Positions 1 through 6,490 are shown, numbered from the stretch's first letter. The stretch: DNA of 7,720 nt from Phycisphaerales bacterium UBA966 (GCA_002292895.1 DBCE01000003.1:1-7720); one strand, 5' to 3'. The notes: a model not told the origin generated them from the letters alone. Made by a program: numbers and translations.

Positions 1-525
1 CATGGCAAGCCGGAGCCATGGGTTGCGACTCATCACCACATGTGCGGGCGCAATCGCATCCGAACGCGGCTCGACCGGTTCACACCACCGCCCCCACCGT
101 TTGGACTCGGGTGATGCTCGCCGACGGGCGCGCTCCGCCATGGCGGCGCTTGAGCGTTCGATGTCAAAGAGTGGGCGCGGATCAGGCGCGGCGTGCAACT
201 CGCGCAACAGCGCCGCGAAACGGGGCGGGTGGCTGCCCGCCTGCCCAAGCTCAAGCAAGAGCCCCAGTACCGGATGGTCCGTCGGTGCAAGTTCCTCCGC
301 CATCAAGTGACGCAGCCGATGGCGCGCAAGGGCGTCGCCGTAAATCTGTAGCCAAGTGACAGCCATCACAAAGAGGCGCGGCATCGCTGGCGCCAGGCGC
401 GCGGTTTCCAACAGCAATCGCTCAAGATCAATGTCGTGACCGGCAGAGCCCGCCGGCGCTGCGTCGAACGCAACGCCGAGTGTGGACCACTGGCAAACGG
501 CGCGATCGAGTTGCTCACGGAGCAT
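1..525 (-). CDS. Uncharacterised partner of the nucleotidyltransferase, 3' end beyond window
   Basis: This frame is open without a stop from an ATG at 525 to the left edge, giving 175 visible residues. It begins MLREQLDRAVCQWSTLGVAF and the visible part ends at NPWLRLAM. I do not recognise the family. The protein looks soluble and mostly helical, with leucine/alanine-rich stretches (about residues 35-110), an Arg-rich segment (about 130-145, AMAERARRRASPESKRWGRW) and a conserved-looking PVEPRSDAIAPAHVVMSRNP stretch near residues 151-170. No signal peptide or membrane segment is visible. Its start lies 11 bases inside the 3' end of the upstream nucleotidyltransferase gene, so the two are very likely cotranscribed and translationally coupled. 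That arrangement suggests a functional pair, possibly toxin-antitoxin-like, but this is inference. The opposite-strand ORFs over this stretch are shadows. The reading frame itself is well supported; the function is unknown. Confidence 0.75.
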   Translation of the reverse strand, partial: MLREQLDRAVCQWSTLGVAFDAAPAGSAGHDIDLERLLLETARLAPAMPRLFVMAVTWLQIYGDALARHRLRHLMAEELAPTDHPVLGLLLELGQAGSHPPRFAALLRELHAAPDPRPLFDIERSSAAMAERARRRASPESKRWGRWCEPVEPRSDAIAPAHVVMSRNPWLRLAM

Positions 526-1063
526 GCAGGCGCTCCAGTTCTGCCAGAATGGCTCGGGCGTCGGTGATATGCGCCATGGGTTCGCCCGCTGATTCCAACG
601 CATCAATGAATGCAGCAACGAAGCGCAGTTCGTGCAAGAGTGGTTCCATGTCCCGAATATCTTGGAGATCCTGCGCGCGACCCGCGTAGACCTTCATCGC
701 TAACAAATCGACACGCCCGATCGCGTCCACGCGAAGTCGGCCGGATGCACAAGCGCGAACGCGACGATCCTGCCATCCCGCCGGCAGCGCGTGGATGAGC
801 AATTGCACGTCCGTGTTGAACCAACATGCTGGAAGACCCAACTCGGCGGCAACGTCATCAGCTGCTGCGAGCAGTGCACCCTCCGTTTCTCGCGGAGCAA
901 TCACCATGACATCGCAGTCGACTGTCGTGCGCCCCCTTGGCAATTGTCCCGTCAGCATGCCAGCAGACGCGCCCACCACGAGCACTTCAACATCCGCATC
1001 ATGCCGCGTCAGAAGCCGTTCGCCGAGCAGTTGGAGGGCGCGTTTGACGATGGAGGAGTCCAT
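515..1063 (-). CDS. DUF6036-like nucleotidyltransferase
   Basis: This 182-residue protein resembles the small DUF6036/AbiEii-like members of the nucleotidyltransferase superfamily. The first strand and glycine-containing helix start is VVGASAGMLTG (about residues 29-39). It is followed by RTTVDCDVMV (45-54), whose D49 and D51 match the paired metal-binding aspartates of the fold. Later come ELGLPACWFNTDVQLL (74-89) and the family-like VDLLAMKVYAGRAQDLQDIRDM (118-139), in which K124, R129, D132 and D135 match the usual 'LLA.K..A.R..DL.D' pattern. The classic GG/GS motif reads GAS here, so activity cannot be assumed. No secretion signal is seen. It overlaps the downstream gene by 11 bases. A perfect inverted repeat sits 7 bases upstream of the start, which suggests autoregulation. 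In other systems such proteins act as toxins or defence factors beside a partner; that role here is inference. Confidence 0.82.
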   Translation of the reverse strand: MDSSIVKRALQLLGERLLTRHDADVEVLVVGASAGMLTGQLPRGRTTVDCDVMVIAPRETEGALLAAADDVAAELGLPACWFNTDVQLLIHALPAGWQDRRVRACASGRLRVDAIGRVDLLAMKVYAGRAQDLQDIRDMEPLLHELRFVAAFIDALESAGEPMAHITDARAILAELERLHAP

Positions 1064-1069
1064 GTCTTA

Positions 1070-1092
1070 ATTGTATGATAGGAACATACAAT
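1070..1092 (-). promoter_or_regulatory. Operator-like inverted repeat before the nucleotidyltransferase pair
   Basis: ATTGTATG (1070-1077) and CATACAAT (1085-1092) form a perfect 8-bp inverted repeat around a 7-base spacer. It lies 7 bases upstream of the nucleotidyltransferase start, in an AT-rich patch unlike its GC-rich surroundings. On the minus strand a TATCAT (1080-1075) overlaps the spacer and one arm, so a bound protein could cover a -10 element or the start region. Short palindromes in this position are typical of self-repressed two-gene cassettes. The repressor identity is unknown; neither product shows an obvious helix-turn-helix. Confidence 0.5.
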
Positions 1093-1119
1093 ATTGCCCG
1101 GGAAGTGCGGAATTACTGA

Positions 1120-1148
1120 ATGATAATCAACTATCGATGACCAATAAA
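1120..1148 (-). promoter_or_regulatory. Possible sigma70-type promoter for the nucleotidyltransferase pair
   Basis: On the minus strand TTTATT (1148-1143) and TATCAT (1125-1120) are separated by 17 bases. The -10 matches consensus in 5 of 6 positions and the -35 in only 3 of 6. It would start transcription near 1113, placing the 1070-1092 palindrome in the leader. No clear Shine-Dalgarno precedes the ATG at 1063. Weak prediction. Confidence 0.25.
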
Positions 1149-1174
1149 CTGGCTGAGACGCATGATTCTTCAGT

Positions 1175-1231
1175 GAAGGAAGAAGGAAGAAAGAAAGAGG
1201 AAGAGGAAAGAGGAAAGAGTGGAAAGGAAAG
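1175..1231. repeat. Polypurine/polypyrimidine tract
   Basis: Positions 1175-1219 are 45 consecutive purines on the plus strand. After a single T at 1220, purines continue to 1231. The units are irregular GAA, GGAA and GAAA steps. The tract starts 3 bases beyond the stop of the FGE relic on the minus strand, where it reads as a pyrimidine run. Such tracts can adopt triplex (H-DNA) structures or arise by slippage. No function is visible. Confidence 0.8.
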
Positions 1232-1234
1232 CAA

Positions 1235-1318
1235 TCAGGGGGCCCTCGCGACGCGAAAACCGATGTCGTAGTCCGTGTCGCCGGGCGTGCCGCCGCCGCG
1301 GTACGAGGAGCGCACGAT
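1235..1318 (-). pseudogene. C-terminal relic of a formylglycine-generating-enzyme (SUMF1/FGE) family gene
   Basis: On the minus strand, codons from 1318 to the TGA at 1237-1235 read IVRSSYRGGGTPGDTDYD followed by IGFRVARAP and stop. This matches the extreme C-terminus of the FGE-sulfatase family, where 'R.A.R....P......GFR..R' closes the fold. These enzymes convert a cysteine or serine of sulfatases to formylglycine, and related domains occur widely in planctomycetes. Only about 28 codons remain. Upstream the frame continues into repeat copy A and meets a TAA just beyond it, at about 1402, so the rest of the roughly 250-residue domain is missing. The homology stops exactly where the repeat starts (1318/1319). 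This is best read as a dead fragment left by deletion or insertion. Confidence 0.62.
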
Positions 1319-1380
1319 AAATTGCTCCCGTTCCTCCCGGACCATTTTGGTGCGCGGGACTGAACTTGCGGGATCCCCAC
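1319..1380 (+). repeat. Interspersed stem-loop repeat, copy A
   Basis: This 62-bp unit aligns without gaps to 6491-6552 (copy B) with four differences (A positions 1351, 1361, 1375 and 1377). Its first 23 bases also recur at 6566-6588 (copy C). It can fold as nested stems: an inner TCCCG paired with CGGGA enclosing a CC-ATTTT-GG tip, and an outer GTTC paired with GAAC. In this copy the outer stem is one pair shorter than in copy B. It lies 76 bases downstream of the DUF6288 stop and directly abuts the FGE relic. It resembles a REP-like dispersed palindromic element. Confidence 0.85.
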
Positions 1381-1407
1381 GCCCAGGGGGTTTGAAGCCT
1401 TACCGCC

Positions 1408-1437
1408 ACCGACAGGCGCGCGGCCCTGTGCGTCGGT
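1408..1437 (-). terminator. Weak hairpin after the DUF6288 gene
   Basis: ACCGAC (1408-1413) can pair with GTCGGT (1432-1437), extended by AGG/CCT pairing across a bulge. It lies 18 bases past the stop codon of the DUF6288 gene on the minus strand. No T-run follows, so intrinsic termination is uncertain. Confidence 0.3.
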
Positions 1438-1455
1438 CGCCCTTGCAACTTCAAG

Positions 1456-3042
1456 CTAGCGGGTGCCGCTTTCAACCGCTGCGGGCGCCGCATTGCTTGC
1501 TGCTTTGCCAGTCAATACCAGGCTCCGCTTTGATATGACCAAGATGAATGCGGTCACTGAAGATGCAGTCATCCGAGCGTCAGAGCCATAGCCCGCATTG
1601 TCTCGGTTGGGCTGGTAATAGAAAGTTCCGTCACTGCATTGAGCGAGTGCGAACCACCACCGATTTGCGTCCATGAGTTTACGAAAGTTCGCTGGATCGA
1701 CATGTGCACCGAGCGCGCTGTAGGCCATGCCCATCGCTGGCGATCCATGCGTGTCGGGGAAACTTTGCGGATGCAGACCGATGACCTTGGAGTGGAGCCG
1801 CGCTCGATCTCGGTATGAAACATCCGGATACGGGCTGAGGGAATTCGCAATAGCAGCGGCTCCGGTGCGACCCATGTCCGCCCATCCGTCTGCGCCGCCA
1901 CCGACGCTATCGCCGTACCACACATACCCGTTGGCACCACTACCCTTCTTCAGAAACTCATAGGCGGCGTCGTGATGAGTGCGGTCGATGGTGATGCCGC
2001 AGCGTGCCATCATTGAGTAAGCGAGAGCACCTTGAGCAGTGATCATGGCGATCGGCCCGTAGCCTTCGAAGCCTGGATTGTGCCCCCATCCGCCGTGTGA
2101 ATCGCGCGGTCCCTTTGGAAACGCGTCTGGATGCGACTCCTTCGACTTTGGATTGATTTGTGCCATGTTTAGGTACTGGCCGGCTGCGATGAAATCATGA
2201 ATCTCCTGCAGTTCCGGCAGCACCCACGCTGCTTGCGTGGCAAGGTAGTACTCGCTCAACACCATCGCGGCACCCATATACGTCCAGTTTGGGAGGGACA
2301 ATTTCGCGCTGTCATCTGACGCGTGTGTTGATGCGCAGAGGCGCCGCACGCATCGCTCCACTGCCGGCATGTAGCGCGGATCGCCGCTGGCGAGTAACGC
2401 CAGTGGTGCAAATGTGTCATGCACTGCATCGCCGAACGAGCCATCAGCGCGCTGATTCTTCACAAGATATTCGAGCAGTTGGGCGAGTATGCGATCAGAC
2501 TTCGCGCAGCCTGCGGGGTAGTCCGCAGCGAAGGCGCCGTACGCGGTGCCAACATCCAGGACAACCTGCACGGTTTTTCCATCACGCAGCAGTGTGAGCG
2601 GGAGCTTGCCAGGAGTAGTAGCGCTCGGCGTTTGTGCAACTTCGAGTGCTGCCGCAAATTCCAAGACGGGCCCAGTAGCGCCGAAGGCCGCCTCACCGTA
2701 GCCGTTGCGATGCGGCTCTTTAAACAGCTGCGTACCGGCGCCGATGACTTTGTCACCAACAAGAACGACGCCGCTCGCGGGCGTGTTTGCGAATACATAA
2801 CGAATCAGCAGCGACTTCGGGGCATCTGCCACGAGCTCTGCACGCATGCCGGTGATGCCAAGGTTGTAGAACCATCCGGGCACCTCAGCATCGGGCCCGG
2901 AATCCGCACGCTGTTTCCATGGTTGACCATCATCGTGGTAGTGGACCTGCGCCTGCGCGGGCGCAGCGAGCGACAGCGCGAGCGCAGTGATGGCTGCGAG
3001 CGTGAGCAGTGTGGGACCTGAAGGGAGTGACTGGTGCATCAT
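1456..3042 (-). CDS. Secreted PDZ plus alpha/alpha-toroid protein (DUF6288-like)
   Basis: The frame could begin at 3144, but that would overlap the upstream ATPase gene and place a signal peptide internally. The start at 3042 (or the adjacent ATG at 3039) begins MMHQSLPSGPTLLTLAAITA and gives 528 residues with a clean signal peptide, cleaved after AQA near residue 31. Residues about 56-165 look PDZ-like (WFYNLGITGMRAELV, VVLVGDKVIGAG). Residues about 175-510 carry repeated helical segments with glycine/aromatic turns typical of terpene-cyclase or prenyltransferase-like toroids: NQRADGSFGDAVHDTFAPLA, GGWGHNPGFEGYGPIAMITA (317-336), GADGWADMGRTGAAAIA (about 383-399), SPAMGMAYSALGA (434-446) and DGTFYYQPNRDNAGYG (471-486). 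This layout matches DUF6288 proteins, which have no established function. It is probably periplasmic or extracellular. It lies 49 bases downstream of the ATPase gene and may share its transcript. Confidence 0.8.
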   Translation of the reverse strand: MMHQSLPSGPTLLTLAAITALALSLAAPAQAQVHYHDDGQPWKQRADSGPDAEVPGWFYNLGITGMRAELVADAPKSLLIRYVFANTPASGVVLVGDKVIGAGTQLFKEPHRNGYGEAAFGATGPVLEFAAALEVAQTPSATTPGKLPLTLLRDGKTVQVVLDVGTAYGAFAADYPAGCAKSDRILAQLLEYLVKNQRADGSFGDAVHDTFAPLALLASGDPRYMPAVERCVRRLCASTHASDDSAKLSLPNWTYMGAAMVLSEYYLATQAAWVLPELQEIHDFIAAGQYLNMAQINPKSKESHPDAFPKGPRDSHGGWGHNPGFEGYGPIAMITAQGALAYSMMARCGITIDRTHHDAAYEFLKKGSGANGYVWYGDSVGGGADGWADMGRTGAAAIANSLSPYPDVSYRDRARLHSKVIGLHPQSFPDTHGSPAMGMAYSALGAHVDPANFRKLMDANRWWFALAQCSDGTFYYQPNRDNAGYGSDARMTASSVTAFILVISKRSLVLTGKAASNAAPAAVESGTR

Positions 3043-3091
3043 TTTCCAACGATAGCACAGCGCACAGCGAGCCGAGACTTGAGTCCACATA

Positions 3092-4264
3092 TCAGTCCAA
3101 TGCTCCACGGAGTGCATCAAGTTCTGCGACTGGTAGCGCCTCAATGCCTGGGCGCATGGTGAATCGCATGTCGCCGCGGTGCACGAGCCAGAGCTTCTTC
3201 AGGCGCAGATCCTTCATGGCAATTTCCATTGAGCGCGTGACAACGGGCGACTCGGTGCACTTCACCTCGATGCCGATGCGGCGATCGCCGCGAACGAGCA
3301 GTAGGTCAAGTTCGGCGCCCTGCGGCGTGGCCCAGTGATATGCCTCATGCGACAGCGCGCCCGAGGCGTGTATCGCCTGCTCCACCACGAACCCTTCGAA
3401 TGACGCGCCCACCTGAGGGCGCTCGCGAAGTTCGGCATGGCTAGTGATGCCAAGCAGCGCGTGCAACATGCCCGAGTCGCGCAGGTACACCTTCGGCGAC
3501 TTTACTTGGCGCTTTGCGATTGATGCGTGCCATGGTCGCAGCAGTCGGATGGCATAGAAGCCTTCGAGCGTCTCGAGCCAGCGACGTACCGTGGCCTCGG
3601 AGGTGCCGAAGGCGCGGGCGAATTCCGAGGCGTTCCATCGCTGCCCGTGCCAGTGCGCCAACATCTGCCAGAAGCGCCGCAGTTCGGCGGGCGGCATGCG
3701 CAACCCGACATCCAAGACGTCGCGCTCAAGATAAGTCTGCACGAAGGCCCGGCGCCATTCCATGCTGCTCACGTCAGACTTTGCCGTGAACGAACGCGGG
3801 AACCCGCCACGTAGCCACAGGCGTTGCCAACGGTCCGCGCTGACCTCATCAAGCCCCAGACCATCAAGCTCGTAGTAGGCGATGCGACCCGCTAAGCTCT
3901 CGGTGCCACGTGTCGCGACGCTGGGCGATGCGCTGCCAAGCAGAAGGAAGCGGGCAGGTATGGGGCGCCGGTCAAGCAGTGGTCGCAGGGGAGGGAACAG
4001 GGAAGGCAGCCGTTGCACCTCGTCGATCACCACTAAACCTCGGAGTGGCGCGAGTACTGGCTCGGGGTCCTGCAGCAGGCGAAGGTCGCGGTCGGTTTCG
4101 AGGTCGAACAGCCGCGCGCGTTTGCCAAACTCCGCTGCAACGGCCTGAGCAAGCGTGGTTTTGCCCACCTGCCGCGCGCCGAGGATGGCAACGGCCTGAA
4201 AGTTCCGCAGTAGTCGGCGGATGTCTGCGAGGTGGCGCGGGCGGCCGAGCATGCCCAACAGCAT
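3092..4264 (-). CDS. AAA_14/DUF4143 family ATPase
   Basis: This is a complete member of the common AAA+ plus DUF4143 family (about 390 residues), whose cellular role is unsettled. Numbering from the longest possible start (4300): Walker A GARQVGKTT at 41-49, Walker B LVVIDEVQ at 89-96, and a sensor-like FLLLGSASPS at 118-127. The GGFPRSF and FVQTYLERDV segments typical of the family fall at 165-195. A winged-helix-like segment (NASEFARAFGTSEATVRRWL) spans 223-242. The C-terminal DUF4143 part includes KVYLRDSGMLHALLG and a PD-(D/E)XK-like core with E330, D332, E345 and K347 (GAELDLLL, IGIEVKCTE). Possible starts are 4300, 4282, 4264 and 4252, none with a good Shine-Dalgarno. 4300 lies inside a 14-bp palindrome. 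4264 follows that palindrome directly. 4252 (MLGRPRHLADIRRLL) best matches family N-termini. I list 4264 as a compromise. Confidence 0.87.
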   Translation of the reverse strand: MLLGMLGRPRHLADIRRLLRNFQAVAILGARQVGKTTLAQAVAAEFGKRARLFDLETDRDLRLLQDPEPVLAPLRGLVVIDEVQRLPSLFPPLRPLLDRRPIPARFLLLGSASPSVATRGTESLAGRIAYYELDGLGLDEVSADRWQRLWLRGGFPRSFTAKSDVSSMEWRRAFVQTYLERDVLDVGLRMPPAELRRFWQMLAHWHGQRWNASEFARAFGTSEATVRRWLETLEGFYAIRLLRPWHASIAKRQVKSPKVYLRDSGMLHALLGITSHAELRERPQVGASFEGFVVEQAIHASGALSHEAYHWATPQGAELDLLLVRGDRRIGIEVKCTESPVVTRSMEIAMKDLRLKKLWLVHRGDMRFTMRPGIEALPVAELDALRGALD

Positions 4265-4303
4265 ACCATGCAAATTCGTCATGCAAAAACGAATTTGCAT
4301 GGT
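4265..4303 (-). promoter_or_regulatory. Perfect 14-bp inverted repeat at the ATPase gene start
   Basis: ACCATGCAAATTCG (4265-4278) and CGAATTTGCATGGT (4290-4303) are exact reverse complements around an 11-base spacer. The spacer itself contains another ATGCAAA. The structure ends one base before the ATG at 4264 and contains the alternative starts at 4300 and 4282. A repeat this long and exact suggests an operator for a dimeric regulator or an mRNA hairpin that hides a start codon. Which of the two applies is not determined. Confidence 0.6.
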
Positions 4304-4370
4304 TTGTCACAGGAGCCTGAGTGAGTGGTGACGTACTGTGCCCAAGGCGCCCTCTCGACCTGCCCAAGAC

Positions 4371-4400
4371 AGCGCCCGAGGGGGAAACCCCTCGGGCGCT
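4371..4400 (-). terminator. Strong GC-rich hairpin after the phosphatase gene
   Basis: AGCGCCCGAGGGG (4371-4383) and CCCCTCGGGCGCT (4388-4400) form a perfect 13-bp stem with a 4-base loop. It lies 45 bases past the stop of the PhoD-like gene on the minus strand and upstream of the ATPase gene. No T-run follows on either strand, so it departs from the classical intrinsic terminator, but position and strength fit a transcription end or mRNA 3'-end stabiliser. Confidence 0.6.
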
Positions 4401-4445
4401 GCACCGCAATTCAACACATGTCACTTCACTGCAAACACCGCGCAC

Positions 4446-6284
4446 TCACTGCGGGCACGAACCCCACGCGGCCAGCAAGAAGGCCAAATCAGGACCGTCC
4501 ACTACGCCGTCGCCAGTCAGGTCTTGCGATGACCCTAACTCGCCCCAGGCCGCTAGCACCACCGCCAAATCTGCTCCGTCCACACGACGGTTGCCGTCAC
4601 GATCGGCCAGGCACGGCGCAAGGTGCGACTGCACAGTGAAGCGCTGGCGCACGGTGAGCGGGCGCGCAATGATGGCCGCCGGATCAGCCGCCGCCTCTTG
4701 CGGTGTGTACCAATCAACGCCCCACGTGGTCATCGTCAGCGCCTTGGACTGCGCGTTCACCTCAAACTCAGTCCAACCGTAGTGATGCACGGCAACCGGT
4801 CCACCCACCGTGAAACTGGCGGCGATGGAAGGGTCTTGAATTCCTGTCGCCGAATACCCGTACTGCGACACCACGCCATCAAGCACGTTCTGCACGAACA
4901 CATCCTGCGCTGCAGGCGGAAGCGTCAAGTAGTACGCGTACTGCTGAGCATTGAGAACACCGGTCGACACTCCAAGTTGCGCGAAGGTTGGCCCAGCCGG
5001 CGCGGAGTAGGCCACCGAACCGGTGATGATCTCAAACATGCCCGTATACAACTGCTGTTGTGGGTTGACAGGGTTCGGCACCGTCACATCATTCACGATG
5101 GTGCCGTGAAAGTCCGCCGTCACAAACACAACATCCTTGATGCCCAACTGCATGATCTGACCGAGCAGGTAGGCGCGCTCCGCTGCATAACCTTCCCAGC
5201 GATCTTCACCGGCAAGTGGGCCGAAGTTTTGCATCGGCTGCGAAGTCATGACGAACTTCCAAGTCACACCCGCTGCCTGCGCCGCTGCCAAGTTCTGCAC
5301 CAGCAGTCCCAACTGCGCGTAACCCATCATGGTGCGGGCTGGATTGAACGACGCCTGGATGAACGTAAACACCTCGGTCGGGTCAAACGGGTTTGCCACT
5401 GGCGGCAAACTTGCGTCGCGGAACGAGCGGGTGTCGAGCAGGAACACCGCAGCATCGGTGCCCCAACTGAATGATCGATAGAGGTTCGGGCGGCCATCAA
5501 AGCGCGCATCACCGAGCGCAGGCCACGTGGCGGGCACGATGGCGTTGTGCTCAACGAACGCCTGCAATCCGTTCACATACAGGCTGCTCTGGTTGTACCA
5601 ACCGTTGACTGCATCCCATGCGCCGCCGTCAAAGTCGTTGGTGACTTCGTGATCGTCGATCATGGAGAAGGTTGGCATGGCGGCGGCAAGATCGCCCCAC
5701 GGATCAATGCCGTTACTCGGTGCGTAGTTCTCAACGTGCTTGGCGCGGAACTCATTCAGCGTCTGCGCGGGGCCGTTCGGTACAGCCGGGCTTGGCACGT
5801 CTGCGTAAATGGTGTCGCCGAGTTTCACAAAGAATTCCAGGTCGCGCTCGTCCGCGTTCAAGATCGAGTTGAAGATCCCAACATCGCCGCGCCAGTCACC
5901 AGAAACACCAAAGCGCACGCCCGATGAAGCGGCGGGAGCAGCTACTGAACTTCCGCGTGCATTGAATGTCGCGGTGCGCGCTTGGCCAGCGTGGGTGGCT
6001 CGCACGTAATGACGAACGCCAGATGGAAGACCTTCCAAGAACACCTTGCCGGGTACGAGCGCATCGGTCACGTTCAACACCGTGGAGAAGGAAACGGCGC
6101 CAAACGCGGGATCGGTCGATACTTCAACAGTCACCTCGCCCGTGCCGGTCTTGGGAGCTACCAGAACCACCGCGCGACCACCGATGGTGTCGCCCACCGC
6201 AACGCGCGGCGCCTCTTGTGCCCCAGCGAACGCCAGTGCAGTGGGTGCGAGTAGGACGAACGCGGAGAACAGTGGTCGGGTCAT
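4446..6284 (-). CDS. Secreted PhoD-like phosphatase with dockerin-like C-terminus
   Basis: Two adjacent ATGs (6287, 6284) follow a GAGGTG Shine-Dalgarno at good distance from 6284. The 612-residue product opens with a signal peptide (MTRPLFSAFVLLAPTALAFA, cleavage near 20-22). The upstream in-frame ATG at 6428 would bury this signal. Residues about 27-110 form a fibronectin-III-like domain, as in PhoD phosphatases. The metallophosphatase core follows: SGDWRGD (128-134), KLGDTIYAD (154-162), MIDDHEVTNDFD (208-219), VFLLDTRSF (280-288), TSQPM (347-351) and FVTADFHG (387-394). These supply the Asp, His and Asn ligands expected of the family, which hydrolyses phosphate mono- or diesters outside the cell; the substrate here is unknown. 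Residues about 558-612 hold two EF-hand-like dockerin repeats (DRDGNRRVDGADLAVVLAAW and DLTGDGVVDGPDLAFLLAAW), bracketed by C558 and C610. This tag is common in planctomycete secreted proteins. It is probably exported and surface-associated. Confidence 0.88.
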   Translation of the reverse strand: MTRPLFSAFVLLAPTALAFAGAQEAPRVAVGDTIGGRAVVLVAPKTGTGEVTVEVSTDPAFGAVSFSTVLNVTDALVPGKVFLEGLPSGVRHYVRATHAGQARTATFNARGSSVAAPAASSGVRFGVSGDWRGDVGIFNSILNADERDLEFFVKLGDTIYADVPSPAVPNGPAQTLNEFRAKHVENYAPSNGIDPWGDLAAAMPTFSMIDDHEVTNDFDGGAWDAVNGWYNQSSLYVNGLQAFVEHNAIVPATWPALGDARFDGRPNLYRSFSWGTDAAVFLLDTRSFRDASLPPVANPFDPTEVFTFIQASFNPARTMMGYAQLGLLVQNLAAAQAAGVTWKFVMTSQPMQNFGPLAGEDRWEGYAAERAYLLGQIMQLGIKDVVFVTADFHGTIVNDVTVPNPVNPQQQLYTGMFEIITGSVAYSAPAGPTFAQLGVSTGVLNAQQYAYYLTLPPAAQDVFVQNVLDGVVSQYGYSATGIQDPSIAASFTVGGPVAVHHYGWTEFEVNAQSKALTMTTWGVDWYTPQEAAADPAAIIARPLTVRQRFTVQSHLAPCLADRDGNRRVDGADLAVVLAAWGELGSSQDLTGDGVVDGPDLAFLLAAWGSCPQ

Positions 6285-6330
6285 CATGTCACCTCGTATG
6301 GCGGCGGGGCCGAGCGCCCGTGCCAGAATG

Positions 6331-6352
6331 TTGGGGGCACCCCAAGTTGGGG
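6331..6352. repeat. Triple-arm TTGGGG/CCCCAA motif in the phosphatase leader
   Basis: TTGGGG (6331-6336), CCCCAA (6340-6345) and TTGGGG (6347-6352) lie in a row, so the middle arm can pair with either neighbour. The right pair is separated by a single base and works as a palindrome in duplex DNA rather than an RNA hairpin. It is 44 bases upstream of the phosphatase ATG pair and could be a regulator site. Confidence 0.4.
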
Positions 6353-6490
6353 AGCGAGAGGTAGAAAGGATGACGAGCGCGTGCTTTGATTTCGTCACGA
6401 CCCAGTCAAGATCTGGCGTTGATCGCACCCCGATTTCGTTGGGGAAATGTCAGGGAATTGCAAAGCGTCGCGAATGGCACGCCGACTCCG

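Larger units (their letters stand above)
1064..1455. other. Gene-free stretch between the nucleotidyltransferase start and the DUF6288 gene end
   Basis: This stretch holds no intact gene. From left to right it contains the AT-rich promoter/operator zone of the nucleotidyltransferase pair (about 1064-1150), a long purine run (1175-1231), a relic of a sulfatase-maturase C-terminus (1235-1318, minus), repeat copy A (1319-1380), and a weak hairpin (1408-1437) downstream of the DUF6288 stop. The mixture of a gene relic and a repeat marks it as a former rearrangement site. Confidence 0.7.

Noticed and set aside
2..359. Plus-strand ORFs of about 100 residues at the left edge, and a minus ORF at 33-290
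   Set aside because: They overlap the well-supported minus-strand frame 1-525 in other frames, have Arg/Ser/Ala-rich composition typical of GC-rich shadows, and resemble no family.
1009..1493. Minus-strand ORFs crossing copy A and the purine tract
   Set aside because: They are not in the frame that shows FGE similarity and are explained by open frames in the repeat and low-complexity tract.
2419..3021. Plus-strand ORF of 200 residues
   Set aside because: Entirely antisense to the DUF6288-like gene, with no recognisable motif.
4623..5474. Plus-strand ORF of 283 residues
   Set aside because: Entirely antisense to the PhoD-like phosphatase, His/Arg-rich shadow composition.
6404..6409. TTGACT (minus strand) as a -35 box for the phosphatase gene
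   Set aside because: At 17-base spacing the hexamer reads AAGCAC, which is not a -10 element.
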